Shown here one piece after another: positions 39,533 through 47,826 of a stretch of 60,596 bases of DNA. Position numbers and translations under genes: made by a program. Position 1 is the stretch's first letter, and each line of letters starts with the position of its first letter. The stretch is taken from NCBI RefSeq assembly GCF_018704065.1, contig NZ_JAGUQP010000019.1, forward strand, positions 1-60,596, read 5' to 3'. A model generated the notes under the pieces. The model was given only the letters and a program-made list of their open reading frames with translations. It was not told where the DNA came from and made no database searches. Origin of the DNA: Desulfovulcanus ferrireducens. GTDB lineage: Bacteria > Desulfobacterota > Desulfovibrionia > Desulfovibrionales > Desulfonatronovibrionaceae.

Positions 39533-39829
39533 ACTCAACTTTCTGAGTTAATTTGCGAGCGCATTTTCTTCAATGCTAATAAAGACTTGGACACATCTAA
39601 GGCTTGCTTGCGGGCTGTGCATAATGGGGTTAGTCAATAGAATGTTACTTAATGCCTTTTCTGTTGTTATGATGAGGTTCGAAAGTTCGGTGGAATAACC
39701 TCCCTATGCACAGCACTTCCGCAATCTTCGCCATGATGTGTTACCCAACCCGTTTGTAATGCATTTCAGAAAATGCACTCTTCAATTGTGTAGTAATTTG
39801 AGGATGTTAATCGTATCAGAAAGTTGAGT
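39533..39829. repeat. MITE-like element, family D copy 2, with 14-bp TIR and 5-bp direct repeats
   Basis: 297 bp with perfect terminal inverted repeats ACTCAACTTTCTGA, flanked on both sides by CTAAA as a probable target duplication. The interior is almost identical to 65-359. It shares short blocks (TTTGTAATGCATTTCAG, GCTTGCTTGCGGGC) with family A, so A and D are related. It occupies most of the cobB-tolQ gap. Confidence 0.88.
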
Positions 39830-39851
39830 CTAAAACTTAAAAATTAAAAAC

Positions 39852-39880
39852 ACCCTGCAAAGTTTTTGAGCCTGCAGGGT
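39852..39880 (+). promoter_or_regulatory. Leader hairpin before tolQ
   Basis: ACCCTGCA pairs with TGCAGGGT across a 13-base loop about 20 bases before the tolQ ATG. There is no T run, so it is not a normal terminator; it may lie in the tol mRNA leader. Confidence 0.4.
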
Positions 39881-39900
39881 AGGGCGAGGAGGGATAGTAA

Positions 39901-40599
39901 ATGGATTTTTTGCCCCAGACCGGCATTTGGACCATGATTGCCAATGCTACTTTGATGGTTAAGGTTGTCATGGTTATTTTGTTATTTATGTCTGTAACTA
40001 CCTGGAGTATAATAATTTTCAAGGCTATTGCCTTTGGTCGTTTTAAGTCACGGATTAGAGCTCATTTACGTCTTTTTGAGACTGCTTCCGATTTAGTGAC
40101 AGGCATGAAATTACTCAAGGAAAACCCTGGTTCTCCTCTTTATCCTATAGGGTACGGGGCTGTTTTGGAAATACAGAAGCTTGAACAAACTAAACTGCAC
40201 CCCAATCTCAAGTTCAGGGTAGCTGAAGACAATGTACGCAGAGTGTTAAAGCAGGGGGTTAGTTCGCAACTCAAAGTATTGTCTGGTTCCCTGCCTTTCT
40301 TGGCTACTTGTGGCAGTTCTGCTCCGTTTATCGGTCTTTTTGGCACGGTGTGGGGCATAATGCATTCATTTCACTCTATTGGCCTGCAAAAGTCAGCTTC
40401 CCTGGCCACGGTTGCCCCCGGGATTTCTGAGGCTTTGATAGCCACGGCCATTGGTCTTGCTGTGGCCATCCCTGCTACAATGGCTTATAATTATTTTTTG
40501 GGGCAGTTAAACGCGATTCAAACTGAGCTGGTAAATTTTGCGGGTACTTTTTTGAACAGGGCTCAGAGGGAATTACCCTGGATGAAACGAGAAAACTAA
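39901..40599 (+). CDS. tolQ: TolQ/ExbB-family proton channel protein
   Basis: 232 residues with three membrane helices: about 10-38, about 140-165 (SGSLPFLATCGSSAPFIGLF) and about 178-205 (APGISEALIATAIGLAVAIP). These are the TolQ/ExbB/MotA core motifs. With TolR it uses the proton gradient to energise TolA for outer-membrane constriction during division. It is the first of five tol-pal genes. AGGAGGGATAG precedes the ATG. Confidence 0.93.
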   Translation: MDFLPQTGIWTMIANATLMVKVVMVILLFMSVTTWSIIIFKAIAFGRFKSRIRAHLRLFETASDLVTGMKLLKENPGSPLYPIGYGAVLEIQKLEQTKLHPNLKFRVAEDNVRRVLKQGVSSQLKVLSGSLPFLATCGSSAPFIGLFGTVWGIMHSFHSIGLQKSASLATVAPGISEALIATAIGLAVAIPATMAYNYFLGQLNAIQTELVNFAGTFLNRAQRELPWMKREN

Positions 40600-40648
40600 T
40601 TTGGTTGAGTAGTTGAGCAGGGTGAGTGAGTAGTTAATAGGAGGGAAT

Positions 40649-41056
40649 ATGGATTTTAATCCGCTGGAAAAAGGTTTTTTATCTGAAATAAATGTCACTC
40701 CTTTTGTGGATGTTATGCTTGTTCTTCTTGTTATATTTATGGTTACTGCCCCTATGCTCACCCAGGGGGTGGAAGTTGATCTTCCTCAGACCAAGACAGT
40801 ACGGACGCTTCCGGAAGATAGCGAACATCTAGTGGTTACTTTGAAGAAAGATGGCACCATCTACCTGGATGAATACAAAGTTAAACTGGATGAGGTGGAA
40901 AAACATTTAAAAAAGATAGTCCTGGATAAAAATAAATTGATTTATTTGCAGGCTGATAAAGATGTTGCTTACGGCCTGGTGGTCAAGCTTATGTCTAGGA
41001 TAAAAGCCGCTGGAATCAAGCGTTTGGGTGTTGTGGCTGAAGAGGAAAGGGAATAA
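40649..41056 (+). CDS. tolR: TolR/ExbD-family protein
   Basis: 135 residues: a short cytoplasmic start, one membrane helix with the essential Asp in EINVTPFVDVMLVLLVIF, and a periplasmic domain ending VVAEEERE. It pairs with TolQ as the proton-driven stator. AGGAGGGAAT precedes the ATG, at the end of a GTTGAGTAG-like low-complexity spacer. The next gene starts five bases after its stop. Confidence 0.93.
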   Translation: MDFNPLEKGFLSEINVTPFVDVMLVLLVIFMVTAPMLTQGVEVDLPQTKTVRTLPEDSEHLVVTLKKDGTIYLDEYKVKLDEVEKHLKKIVLDKNKLIYLQADKDVAYGLVVKLMSRIKAAGIKRLGVVAEEERE

Positions 41057-41061
41057 AAATT

Positions 41062-41901
41062 ATGCGCCTTTTGGGCTGGTTAGGTTCTTTTTTACTTCAT
41101 CTGGGTATTTTTTTTCTGGTCTTTTATTCTCCAGGGGGGGGCAAAAGAATACGAATTGATCTAAGTAGACCTGTTTATGAAGTTGAACTTATCAATCTGC
41201 TCCCTCCAGCTCCTGTGAAGCAGGAGATAAAAAAGTCTGCCGGACAAATTAAAAAAAATGACACTAAGTCAGCTGTCAAGGCCGAAAAAAAATCTTTGAA
41301 GCAAAAGAAGTCTAAGTCTTCATCAAATGTTAAAAAAATTAAGGCTCAGCGGAATCTGGAGAGCTCCAAAACAAAACCAAAGGACAAAAAAAAGAAGATC
41401 AGTTCCAAGAAGGTAAAAAAGACCAAAAAGACTACGCTTAAAAAGAAAAAGGAACCTTCACCCCAGGAGATTTTGGCCCAGGCCCTGGGCAGTATTAAAA
41501 AACATGTCCGGGAAAAACAGAGATCAGAACAAATGATATTGGCCAAGGAATTAGCGGGTCTAAGGCAACAGGTAGAGCAAACCAAGGCTGGCTCGACTCA
41601 GGGAAAAAGTAGTGGCAGCACTGGGATAGGTTCCATTTATGCCCGGATTGCGGAAGAAAAGATCAAAGAAAACTGGCGATTTCCTAAGATTGGAGTGGAG
41701 GAAAATTTAATGGCTCAGGTGGAGGTGGAAATTGACGAGAGAGGCAAAATTATCCGGTCAAGGCTTGTTAAGCCTTCCGGGAGAAAAGATTTTGACATTT
41801 CAGTGCTCAAGGCAGTGCAGGAAACTGGTGAACTGCCGCCTCCTCCGGCCAAAACCATAGACAAATTGATTATAAATTTTAATTTGATGGAGCTGTATTA
41901 G
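41062..41901 (+). CDS. tolA: TolA/TonB-like energy transducer
   Basis: 279 residues: an N-terminal membrane helix (about 5-25), an extremely Lys/Ser-rich stretch (about 60-135) and a helical segment. The C-terminal TonB/TolA-type domain contains YARIAEEKIKENWRFP and a closing hydrophobic LIINFNLMEL. It bridges the inner-membrane TolQR complex to TolB/Pal. Its location between tolR and tolB favours TolA over TonB. Confidence 0.88.
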   Translation: MRLLGWLGSFLLHLGIFFLVFYSPGGGKRIRIDLSRPVYEVELINLLPPAPVKQEIKKSAGQIKKNDTKSAVKAEKKSLKQKKSKSSSNVKKIKAQRNLESSKTKPKDKKKKISSKKVKKTKKTTLKKKKEPSPQEILAQALGSIKKHVREKQRSEQMILAKELAGLRQQVEQTKAGSTQGKSSGSTGIGSIYARIAEEKIKENWRFPKIGVEENLMAQVEVEIDERGKIIRSRLVKPSGRKDFDISVLKAVQETGELPPPPAKTIDKLIINFNLMELY

Positions 41902-41903
41902 CC

Positions 41904-43217
41904 ATGTCTAAAGTCACGTCAGTGTTCTTTTTTGTTTTGACTATGATTTGGTTTGGTCTAGCATGGGCTCAGGATACTTTAGTTGTTGATATTTATGGAC
42001 CTGGGCAGGAAAAGTTGAATATTTTTCTGGCAGATCCACTGATGAAGGGTGGCAATGGCACTGCGCCTGCTTTTGCTACCAGAGTGCAAGACCTGATCAA
42101 AAACAATCTTTCTTTTTTGCCTTTTTTACATCAGACACAAAGTAAGGATATATTGGGAGGAGCACAAATAGCTGGTATTCAGGGGAAAGATATTGATTTT
42201 AAGAAATTTCGTTTGTCCAAGGTTGATTTATTACTAACTATTGGATGGGATGACAGGCCAGGAATTCTGGGCTCAGTAGAGATCAGAGCCTTTGAGGTGT
42301 TTTCCCGAAAACTTATTCTTGGCAAGGGCTATCTCGTGCAGACAAAAGAACAGCTTCCCCTTGTGGCCAAAAAGTTCTGTGCTGAGCTTATGCGTGTTTT
42401 AACTGGCAAAGATAAATTTTTTCGATCTACTCTGGCCTTTGTTCGCAGGCAAGAGGGTAAAAAGGAGATATGTCTGCTCTTTCCACTTAGTGGTGAAGTA
42501 AAGCAAATTACCAATCTTGGTGGGCTGGCCATGAGTCCGGCATGGTCGTTTGATGGGCAAAAAATTGTTTTTACTTTCCTAAAAAATGATCGTCATTTTT
42601 TAGGTCTCTGGGACAGACAGACCGGACAGGTTAAGAGTTATAAACTCCCTGGCAACACCTGTATTTCTCCGGTGTTTACTCCTGAGCAAAAGATAGCCGT
42701 AAGCATTGATCCTGAGGGAAATCCGGACATTTATCTTGTACAAAGGGACATGAAGTTGGATCGAGCCCTGGTTAAAAACTGGGCTATTGATATTTCTCCC
42801 AGTTTTGATTCTTCCGGGAAAAAAATGGTCTTTGTCTCTTCCAGGCTTGGAAATCCGCATATTTTTCTCCTGAATGTTCAGGAGAATAGAATAGAAAGGG
42901 TGACTTACGCGGGAAAATATAATACTAGCCCCAGTATCAGTCCAGATGGGAACTGGGTTACATTTTCCCGGCGTACACCTGAAGGACACCGGATTTTTGT
43001 TCTTGACTTGCGTACCGGAATGGAGAAACAGATTAGTTTCGGACCTGGAAATGATGAAGACCCATCCTTTGGTCCGGACGGGTATTTTATTGTCTTTACG
43101 TCCAATCGTAGTGGGCAATATAAATTATATCTGACAACCCGGGGTGGTAATGAACCCCGATTATTGCCAACAGGTCAGGGAGAGGCAACAGCACCAAGCT
43201 GGGGAGTTTTTGAATAG
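41904..43217 (+). CDS. tolB: TolB beta-propeller translocation protein
   Basis: 437 residues. A signal peptide (about 1-22, ending GLAWAQD) precedes an N-terminal domain to about 170 and a six-bladed propeller of WD40-like PD40 repeats (MSPAWSFDGQKIVFTF, SPSISPDGNWVTFSRR, DEDPSFGPDGYFIVFTS). It is a periplasmic protein that binds Pal and TolA. It begins two bases after tolA and ends five before pal, so the operon is tight. Confidence 0.93.
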   Translation: MSKVTSVFFFVLTMIWFGLAWAQDTLVVDIYGPGQEKLNIFLADPLMKGGNGTAPAFATRVQDLIKNNLSFLPFLHQTQSKDILGGAQIAGIQGKDIDFKKFRLSKVDLLLTIGWDDRPGILGSVEIRAFEVFSRKLILGKGYLVQTKEQLPLVAKKFCAELMRVLTGKDKFFRSTLAFVRRQEGKKEICLLFPLSGEVKQITNLGGLAMSPAWSFDGQKIVFTFLKNDRHFLGLWDRQTGQVKSYKLPGNTCISPVFTPEQKIAVSIDPEGNPDIYLVQRDMKLDRALVKNWAIDISPSFDSSGKKMVFVSSRLGNPHIFLLNVQENRIERVTYAGKYNTSPSISPDGNWVTFSRRTPEGHRIFVLDLRTGMEKQISFGPGNDEDPSFGPDGYFIVFTSNRSGQYKLYLTTRGGNEPRLLPTGQGEATAPSWGVFE

Positions 43218-43222
43218 GGAGC

Positions 43223-43840
43223 TTGGATAAAGGAGGATATATGAGATCGAAGACTTTATTTTTGTTTGTTTTAGCGACATTGTCGGTTTTTATTATAAGC
43301 GGTTGTGCCAAACAAAAAATTGGTTCGGTTTCTCCTAATGGCGTTGTAGAGAGTACACAAAAAAACAGACTTAGCGCAGAAGAAAGTCGAGCCAATGCCG
43401 CCAGAAAAGCCCGTGAACAAGCCTTAAAAGAGCGGCAACTGGCAGAAGAACAGTTAGCCAAGGAAGAAGCAGAAAAGAAAAAGGCTATTGAGCAGGCCGT
43501 AGAAACAATTTCAGCCAACAAAATTTACTTTGATTTTGACTCATTCGAATTAAAGCCAGAAGCCAGAGCTATTTTACAGCAAAAAGCAGAGCTTTTAAAG
43601 AAGTACAAAAATTTACGCTTAGTTATCGAAGGACATTGTGATGAACGCGGGACTGAAGAATATAATTTAGCTCTGGGGGAAAGACGGGCCAGGGCAGCTT
43701 ACGAGTTTTTAATTCTCCTGGGGGTTGAGTCTGATAGGCTGCAGATTGTCAGCTATGGAGAAGAATTTCCTGCAGATCCCGGTCATAATGAAACAGCTTG
43801 GGCAAAAAACAGGCGTGATGAATTCAAGGTATTATACTAA
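43223..43840 (+). CDS. pal: Peptidoglycan-associated lipoprotein Pal
   Basis: 205 residues. It is a lipoprotein precursor with lipobox IISGC and acylated C22. An Ala/Glu/Lys helical linker follows (about 45-95), then an OmpA-type peptidoglycan-binding domain (YFDFDSFELKPEA, EGHCDERGTEEYN, GERRARAAYEFL). It tethers the outer membrane to peptidoglycan. It completes the tolQRAB-pal operon; no ybgF/cpoB follows, and a B repeat begins 30 bases later. Confidence 0.93.
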   Translation: MDKGGYMRSKTLFLFVLATLSVFIISGCAKQKIGSVSPNGVVESTQKNRLSAEESRANAARKAREQALKERQLAEEQLAKEEAEKKKAIEQAVETISANKIYFDFDSFELKPEARAILQQKAELLKKYKNLRLVIEGHCDERGTEEYNLALGERRARAAYEFLILLGVESDRLQIVSYGEEFPADPGHNETAWAKNRRDEFKVLY

Positions 43841-43870
43841 ATTTCGGGGGCAGGTGAGGCTTTTATAGAA

Positions 43871-44086
43871 CCTAAGTTGTGCGATTTTTAATTGAGTTTT
43901 ATATTAAGTATATTGGAATAAAAGGACATTTTAAAAGGGTGTTTTTCTCCCAATGGGTGAGATTGCCACAGACAGCTTCGCTGCCCTCGCAGTGACTTAG
44001 CGCTAGCCTGTCATTGCGAGGAGCGAGCGTTAGCGAAGCGAGAAAGCAATCTCAAAATTTAAACTGCAAAAAACGCATAATTTAGG
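43871..44086. repeat. Free-standing family B element with TIRs and 5-bp direct repeats
   Basis: 216 bp with left end CCTAAGTTGTGCGATTTTT and, reversed, right end CCTAAATTATGCGTTTTTT. It is flanked on both sides by TAGAA, which looks like a target duplication. The core contains the palindromic block TGTCATTGCGAGGAGCGAGC between GAGATTGCC and GCAATCTCA arms. It lies between pal and the PAS-LytTR regulator. Confidence 0.85.
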
Positions 44087-44290
44087 TAGAAAATTTATTT
44101 AGAATATAACCTACATTTACTACATACCAGCCACTTTTTCGTCTGTTCCAGAGACTTGTTCTATACCTTCGCAGACTCTATTTTCATAAGTCCAGATTTC
44201 AAGATTTCAAGGGGACATTGGTATCTTTTGCCCTTTTTAGGATTGCTAAAAAGCAACAAAAGACTCTTTTAACTCAGGAGATAAGATTTA

Positions 44291-44989
44291 ATGCTCTCTT
44301 TGACATTAGATATGCTGCAACGTACCTTTAACGTTGGGATTGTTGTCTATGATGAGAATTACAATATAATTTGTGTGAATAAAACTATTCAAGAATTTTT
44401 TCATTTTGATTTTGAACGCACTGATACATCTTACAATTTGGCTAATCTACACAGCCCGAAAGTATTTTCTCAAATAAAGGATATGACTGAAGAGGCTGTT
44501 ACCCATACAAGGAGTGACAGCTATATTATAAAGATATATCAAGAGACTCACAAGAAGAATTTAGTCTTTTTGATAAAGGTATTTCTTCTACATGGTCAAT
44601 GTAGAGATATATTTATTGCTTTGCTTTATAATGTGACAGATATATTAATGGATGAAAAGAAAATAATAAAATTTCCTGTATATGATGGCAATAACTTTTT
44701 GCTTTTAGATGTTCCAGAGATTGATTTTTTTAAAGCCATAGGTAACCAAACAGAGATTTTTTATCAGGATAGAAAGTATTTAAGTCCTCTTAGTCTTGGA
44801 AAAATTGAGAAAAAGTTGGATTCTAAAGACTTCGTTCGTATACATAAAAGTTTTATAGTCAATGTTAACAAAATAGAAAAATTGGAAAAGGATAAAAATA
44901 AATACCAGATTTTGATGAAAACTGGTTATTACCTTCCAGTAAGCAGGGTTAAGACCAATATTATTTTAAACATGTTCGGGCTAAAATGA
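44291..44989 (+). CDS. rcoM: PAS-LytTR regulator resembling the haem CO sensor RcoM
   Basis: 232 residues: one N-terminal PAS domain (about 8-118) and a C-terminal LytTR DNA-binding domain (about 127-230, with KFPVYDGNNFLLLDV and FVRIHKSFIVNVNKIE). This single-PAS plus LytTR layout, the size and the cytoplasmic location match RcoM. RcoM binds haem in its PAS domain and activates CO-oxidation genes. The candidate proximal haem ligand is H54 in ANLHSPKV, in the position of RcoM His74. No Met is visible where RcoM has its second ligand; H87, H101 and C104 are alternatives. CAGGAG lies ten bases before ATG. The next gene on the strand is cooS, after a repeat-filled 850-base gap. It could instead be a PAS-LytTR sensor for another ligand. 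Confidence 0.72.
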   Translation: MLSLTLDMLQRTFNVGIVVYDENYNIICVNKTIQEFFHFDFERTDTSYNLANLHSPKVFSQIKDMTEEAVTHTRSDSYIIKIYQETHKKNLVFLIKVFLLHGQCRDIFIALLYNVTDILMDEKKIIKFPVYDGNNFLLLDVPEIDFFKAIGNQTEIFYQDRKYLSPLSLGKIEKKLDSKDFVRIHKSFIVNVNKIEKLEKDKNKYQILMKTGYYLPVSRVKTNIILNMFGLK

Positions 44990-44997
44990 TTTATGCC

Positions 44998-45425
44998 TAA
45001 GAGTCTGTGACCAAACCGTAGCCAGGGGACAAATTTTCATAATTTTTTCAATCCAGATTCTTTCATGCTGGTGCAAATGTCTGGACCCAACTATAGCTTG
45101 CTTGCGGGCAGAGCATAATGGGATATTTTGGGTAAACAAATAGTCTTTTAATTATACCTACGTTTTGCGATTTTCACCCGATGGGTGAGATTGCCACGGA
45201 CAGCTTCGCTGCCCTCGCAATGACGAACTCGCTCCTGTCATTGCGAGGAGCGAGCGTGAGCGAGGCGACGAAGCAATCTCAAAGTTTGAACTGCAAAAAA
45301 AATCGTCCAATTTAAACTATAGATAGTTATTATGGCAAATAGTCCCGGATATTTAGCTTTGGCACGCGAGGCTCTGCTTCTCCGCAAGTTTCGTCAAGAT
45401 GGTTTACCAACCCTAAAATTCAGCC
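44998..45425. repeat. Family A element with nested B between the PAS-LytTR gene and cooS
   Basis: The left end GAGTCTGTGACCAAACC begins about nine bases after the regulator stop codon. The interior follows reverse-oriented family A (GCTTGCTTGCGGGCAGAGC, GGGATATTTTGGGTAAAC), then a B element at 45157-45318, then more A-type sequence ending near TTTACCAACCC. The right terminal repeat is not clear. The remaining 45426-45840 is AT-rich and should hold the cooS promoter. I see no certain RcoM, CRP or sigma54 site there. Confidence 0.8.
45157..45318. repeat. Family B element nested in family A
   Basis: Left end CCTACGTTTTGCGATTTT; core GCAATGACGAACTCGC and TCATTGCGAGGAGCGAGC, then GCAATCTCAAAG and an AAATCGTCCAATTTAAA end. 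It sits at the same place within family A as the B element at 16438-16597, in opposite orientation on the genome. Confidence 0.78.
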
Positions 45426-45840
45426 CTTAACCCCCAAATTTCATTCACTGCAATCGTGCCTAATGCATGATTGTAAACCACCTAAACAGTCCTTTTGTAT
45501 TCTTTAAGCCTTTAAAATGCTGGTGGATGCATCCGATGACTGCACTTTGGTTGAGTAGTGAGTAGTTAGTAGGTGTGCGGTTGACTAGGCAAAGGTGGCA
45601 ATTTTTTTATTGCTTTGAAGACACGATTTTTTTATGTGAGTTGAAAAGGTGATACTTTTTTTATTTTTTTGTTTTGAGCTCGTTTTGTAAAATTTTTTCC
45701 AGAAGGCCCGGTTTCATCTTGTCCGCAAATATTTCCTTTTGTCACTCTATAGTTCTTTTCATCCTTTTCATCTATTTACCCCCTTCATGTAAGAACCTGA
45801 TTTATGTATTAAAATCAAAAAAAAAGAAGGAGGTCAGGTT

Positions 45841-47748
45841 ATGGAAAAAAAGGGGATGTATGCCGAAAGGAGTTATGATCCGGCCGCACAGGAAATGTTG
45901 AAGTTGGCAGAAGAGAAAGGTTACGAAACGGTTTGGGAAAGACTAAAAGCGCAGTCCCCTCACTGTAAGTTCGGGGTAAGTGGGGTGTGTTGTAAAAATT
46001 GTGTCATGGGGCCTTGCCGGATTACACCGAAGAGTCCTGAGGGCGTTTGCGGGGCAACAGCGGATATCATCGTGGCCAGAAATTTGGTCAGGGCTATTGC
46101 CGCAGGCTCTGCTGCTCATTCCGATCATGGTCGGCCTTTAGCCGGTACCCTTAAAGAAGTGGCTGAGGGTAAAAACAAAGATTATCAAATTAAGGATGTG
46201 AATAAGCTAAGGAACATTGCAAGTAAGCTAGGTCTTGATACTGGTGCAGATGTTGAAGCTTTGGCCAAGGCGGTAGCTGAAGTAGCGATGAGGGATTATG
46301 GTAAGCAAGATGAAGACCCACTACAATTTCTTCTATCTTATGCCCCTAAGAAGAGGCTCGATCGTTGGCAAAATTTAGAGAAGTTTTTGTCTGAAAACAC
46401 AGGCAAGAAAATGGGAGTATTGCCACGCAGTATTGACAGAGAAGTCGTAGATATCATGCATAGAACAACTATGGGTGTAGATAATGATACGGTATCCCTT
46501 TTGATTCAAGGTGTGCGTGCCGCTTTAGCTGACGGTTGGGGTGGTTCTCTTATTGGGACCGAAATTCAGGATGTCCTTTTTGGTACACCCACAGTAAAGA
46601 AAATTATGGCTAATTTGGGTGTAATAGATCCGGATTATGTCAATGTTATTGCCCATGGACATGAGCCTATTTTATCCGAGAAAATAGTAGAAGTAGCGCA
46701 ATCAGAAGAGATGCAGAAGTTGGCTCAAAAATATGGGGCTAAAGGTGTGAACGTTGTAGGTATGTGTTGTACCGGGAACGAACTATTAATGCGTCAGGGT
46801 ATACCTGCTGCTGGGAATACTTTACATCAAGAACTAGCTGTAATGACTGGAGCAGTGGAAGCTGTGGTTGTCGATGTACAATGTATTTTCCCTGCCCTGG
46901 GACGTTTAGTTGAGTGTTTTCATACAAAATTTATTTCAACAAGTGAGCAGGCTAAGTTTCCAGGTTCTCTACATATTCAATTTGAGGAAGACAAGGCCAC
47001 AGAAGTGGCGAAAGAAATTGTTAAAACAGCCATAGAGGCTTTTCCTAAGCGTGATAAAGACAGAGTATCAATACCTGCATATAAAACTGAAGCAGTTGTT
47101 GGATTCACCACTGAAAATATAATCAGTGCTTTAGGTGGTAGTCCTAAACCCCTGGTTGATGCAATAGTCAGCGGCAAAATTAAAGGTGTAGTTGGTATTG
47201 TTGGGTGCAATAATCCAAAAATAAAACAAGATTACAATCATATAACTATTGCTAAGGAGTTAGTTAAAAAAGATATTCTGGTCATTGGCACTGGCTGTTG
47301 GGCTATTGCTTGTGCCAAGGGGGGGCTGATGCGTTTGGAAGCGCAGGAGCTGGCAGGTGAAGGTTTAAAAGAAGTCTGCAAAGCACTTAATATACCCCCT
47401 GTTTTGCACATGGGTTCCTGTGTTGATTGTTCACGTATGCTGTCTTTGGCTGGTGGGCTTGCTGATTATTTAGAAGTTGATATTTCTGATTTACCTTTAG
47501 TTGGGTCAGCCCCTGAATGGATGGCAGAGAAAGCAGTTTCAATAGGAACATATTTCGTTGCTTCTGGAATTCCAGTGCATCTTTGGCCCATGCCGCCAAT
47601 TACAGGAAGTGAGACTGTGGTGAAAATTTTAACAGAAGATATAAAAGATCTTCTTGGTGGTTATTTCTTTGTCGAGGAGGATCCAGTGAAGGCAGCTGAG
47701 AGAATGGAAGAGATTATTATGGATAAAAGGAAGGCATTGAATATTTAA
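45841..47748 (+). CDS. cooS: Anaerobic CO dehydrogenase catalytic subunit
   Basis: 635 residues, full length. D-cluster ligands are C42 and C50, and B-cluster ligands C51, C54, C59 and C70 (CCKNCVMGPCRI region). The C-cluster Ni-4Fe-5S ligands are all visible: His in IAHGHEP, Cys in VGMCCTGNE, VQCIFPAL, IVGCNNPK, GTGCWAIAC and MGSCVDC. It oxidises CO to CO2 (or the reverse) as a cytosolic homodimer. It is not an acetyl-CoA-synthase-associated AcsA-type by context, since no acs genes follow. AAGGAGGTCAGGTT precedes the ATG. CooC follows after 78 bases. Confidence 0.95.
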   Translation: MEKKGMYAERSYDPAAQEMLKLAEEKGYETVWERLKAQSPHCKFGVSGVCCKNCVMGPCRITPKSPEGVCGATADIIVARNLVRAIAAGSAAHSDHGRPLAGTLKEVAEGKNKDYQIKDVNKLRNIASKLGLDTGADVEALAKAVAEVAMRDYGKQDEDPLQFLLSYAPKKRLDRWQNLEKFLSENTGKKMGVLPRSIDREVVDIMHRTTMGVDNDTVSLLIQGVRAALADGWGGSLIGTEIQDVLFGTPTVKKIMANLGVIDPDYVNVIAHGHEPILSEKIVEVAQSEEMQKLAQKYGAKGVNVVGMCCTGNELLMRQGIPAAGNTLHQELAVMTGAVEAVVVDVQCIFPALGRLVECFHTKFISTSEQAKFPGSLHIQFEEDKATEVAKEIVKTAIEAFPKRDKDRVSIPAYKTEAVVGFTTENIISALGGSPKPLVDAIVSGKIKGVVGIVGCNNPKIKQDYNHITIAKELVKKDILVIGTGCWAIACAKGGLMRLEAQELAGEGLKEVCKALNIPPVLHMGSCVDCSRMLSLAGGLADYLEVDISDLPLVGSAPEWMAEKAVSIGTYFVASGIPVHLWPMPPITGSETVVKILTEDIKDLLGGYFFVEEDPVKAAERMEEIIMDKRKALNI

Positions 47749-47761
47749 TTTTGATTATCCT

Positions 47762-47798
47762 GATGCGTCTACAAAAAATAATTTTTTGTAGACGCATC
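47762..47798. terminator. 37-bp near-perfect palindrome between cooS and cooC
   Basis: GATGCGTCTACAAAAAAT, one central base, then the exact inverse. It could fold into an 18-bp hairpin in the mRNA and attenuate cooC-tmc expression, or stabilise the cooS message. The GATGCGTCTACAAAAA arm resembles the end of family C elements (GGATGCGCCTGCAAAAA), so it may be a minimal C derivative. There is no long T run after it. Confidence 0.7.
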
Positions 47799-47826
47799 CT
47801 AAATTTTATCTTATGGGGTAGGTAAG

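Noticed and set aside
42600-43118. A 172-codon open frame opposite tolB
   Set aside because: Antisense to a confidently assigned TolB propeller; composition follows from the codon use of tolB.
45357-45376. TGGCACG word resembling a -24 sigma54 element upstream of cooS
   Set aside because: It is part of the repeat interior and has no TTGC at the correct spacing.
45600-45700. TATGTGAGTTGAAAAGGTGATA as a CRP/CooA/HcpR-type half-site pair, and scattered TTnnnG words as RcoM-type direct repeats
   Set aside because: No inverted TGTGA/TCACA symmetry and no regularly spaced direct repeats that I could defend by eye.
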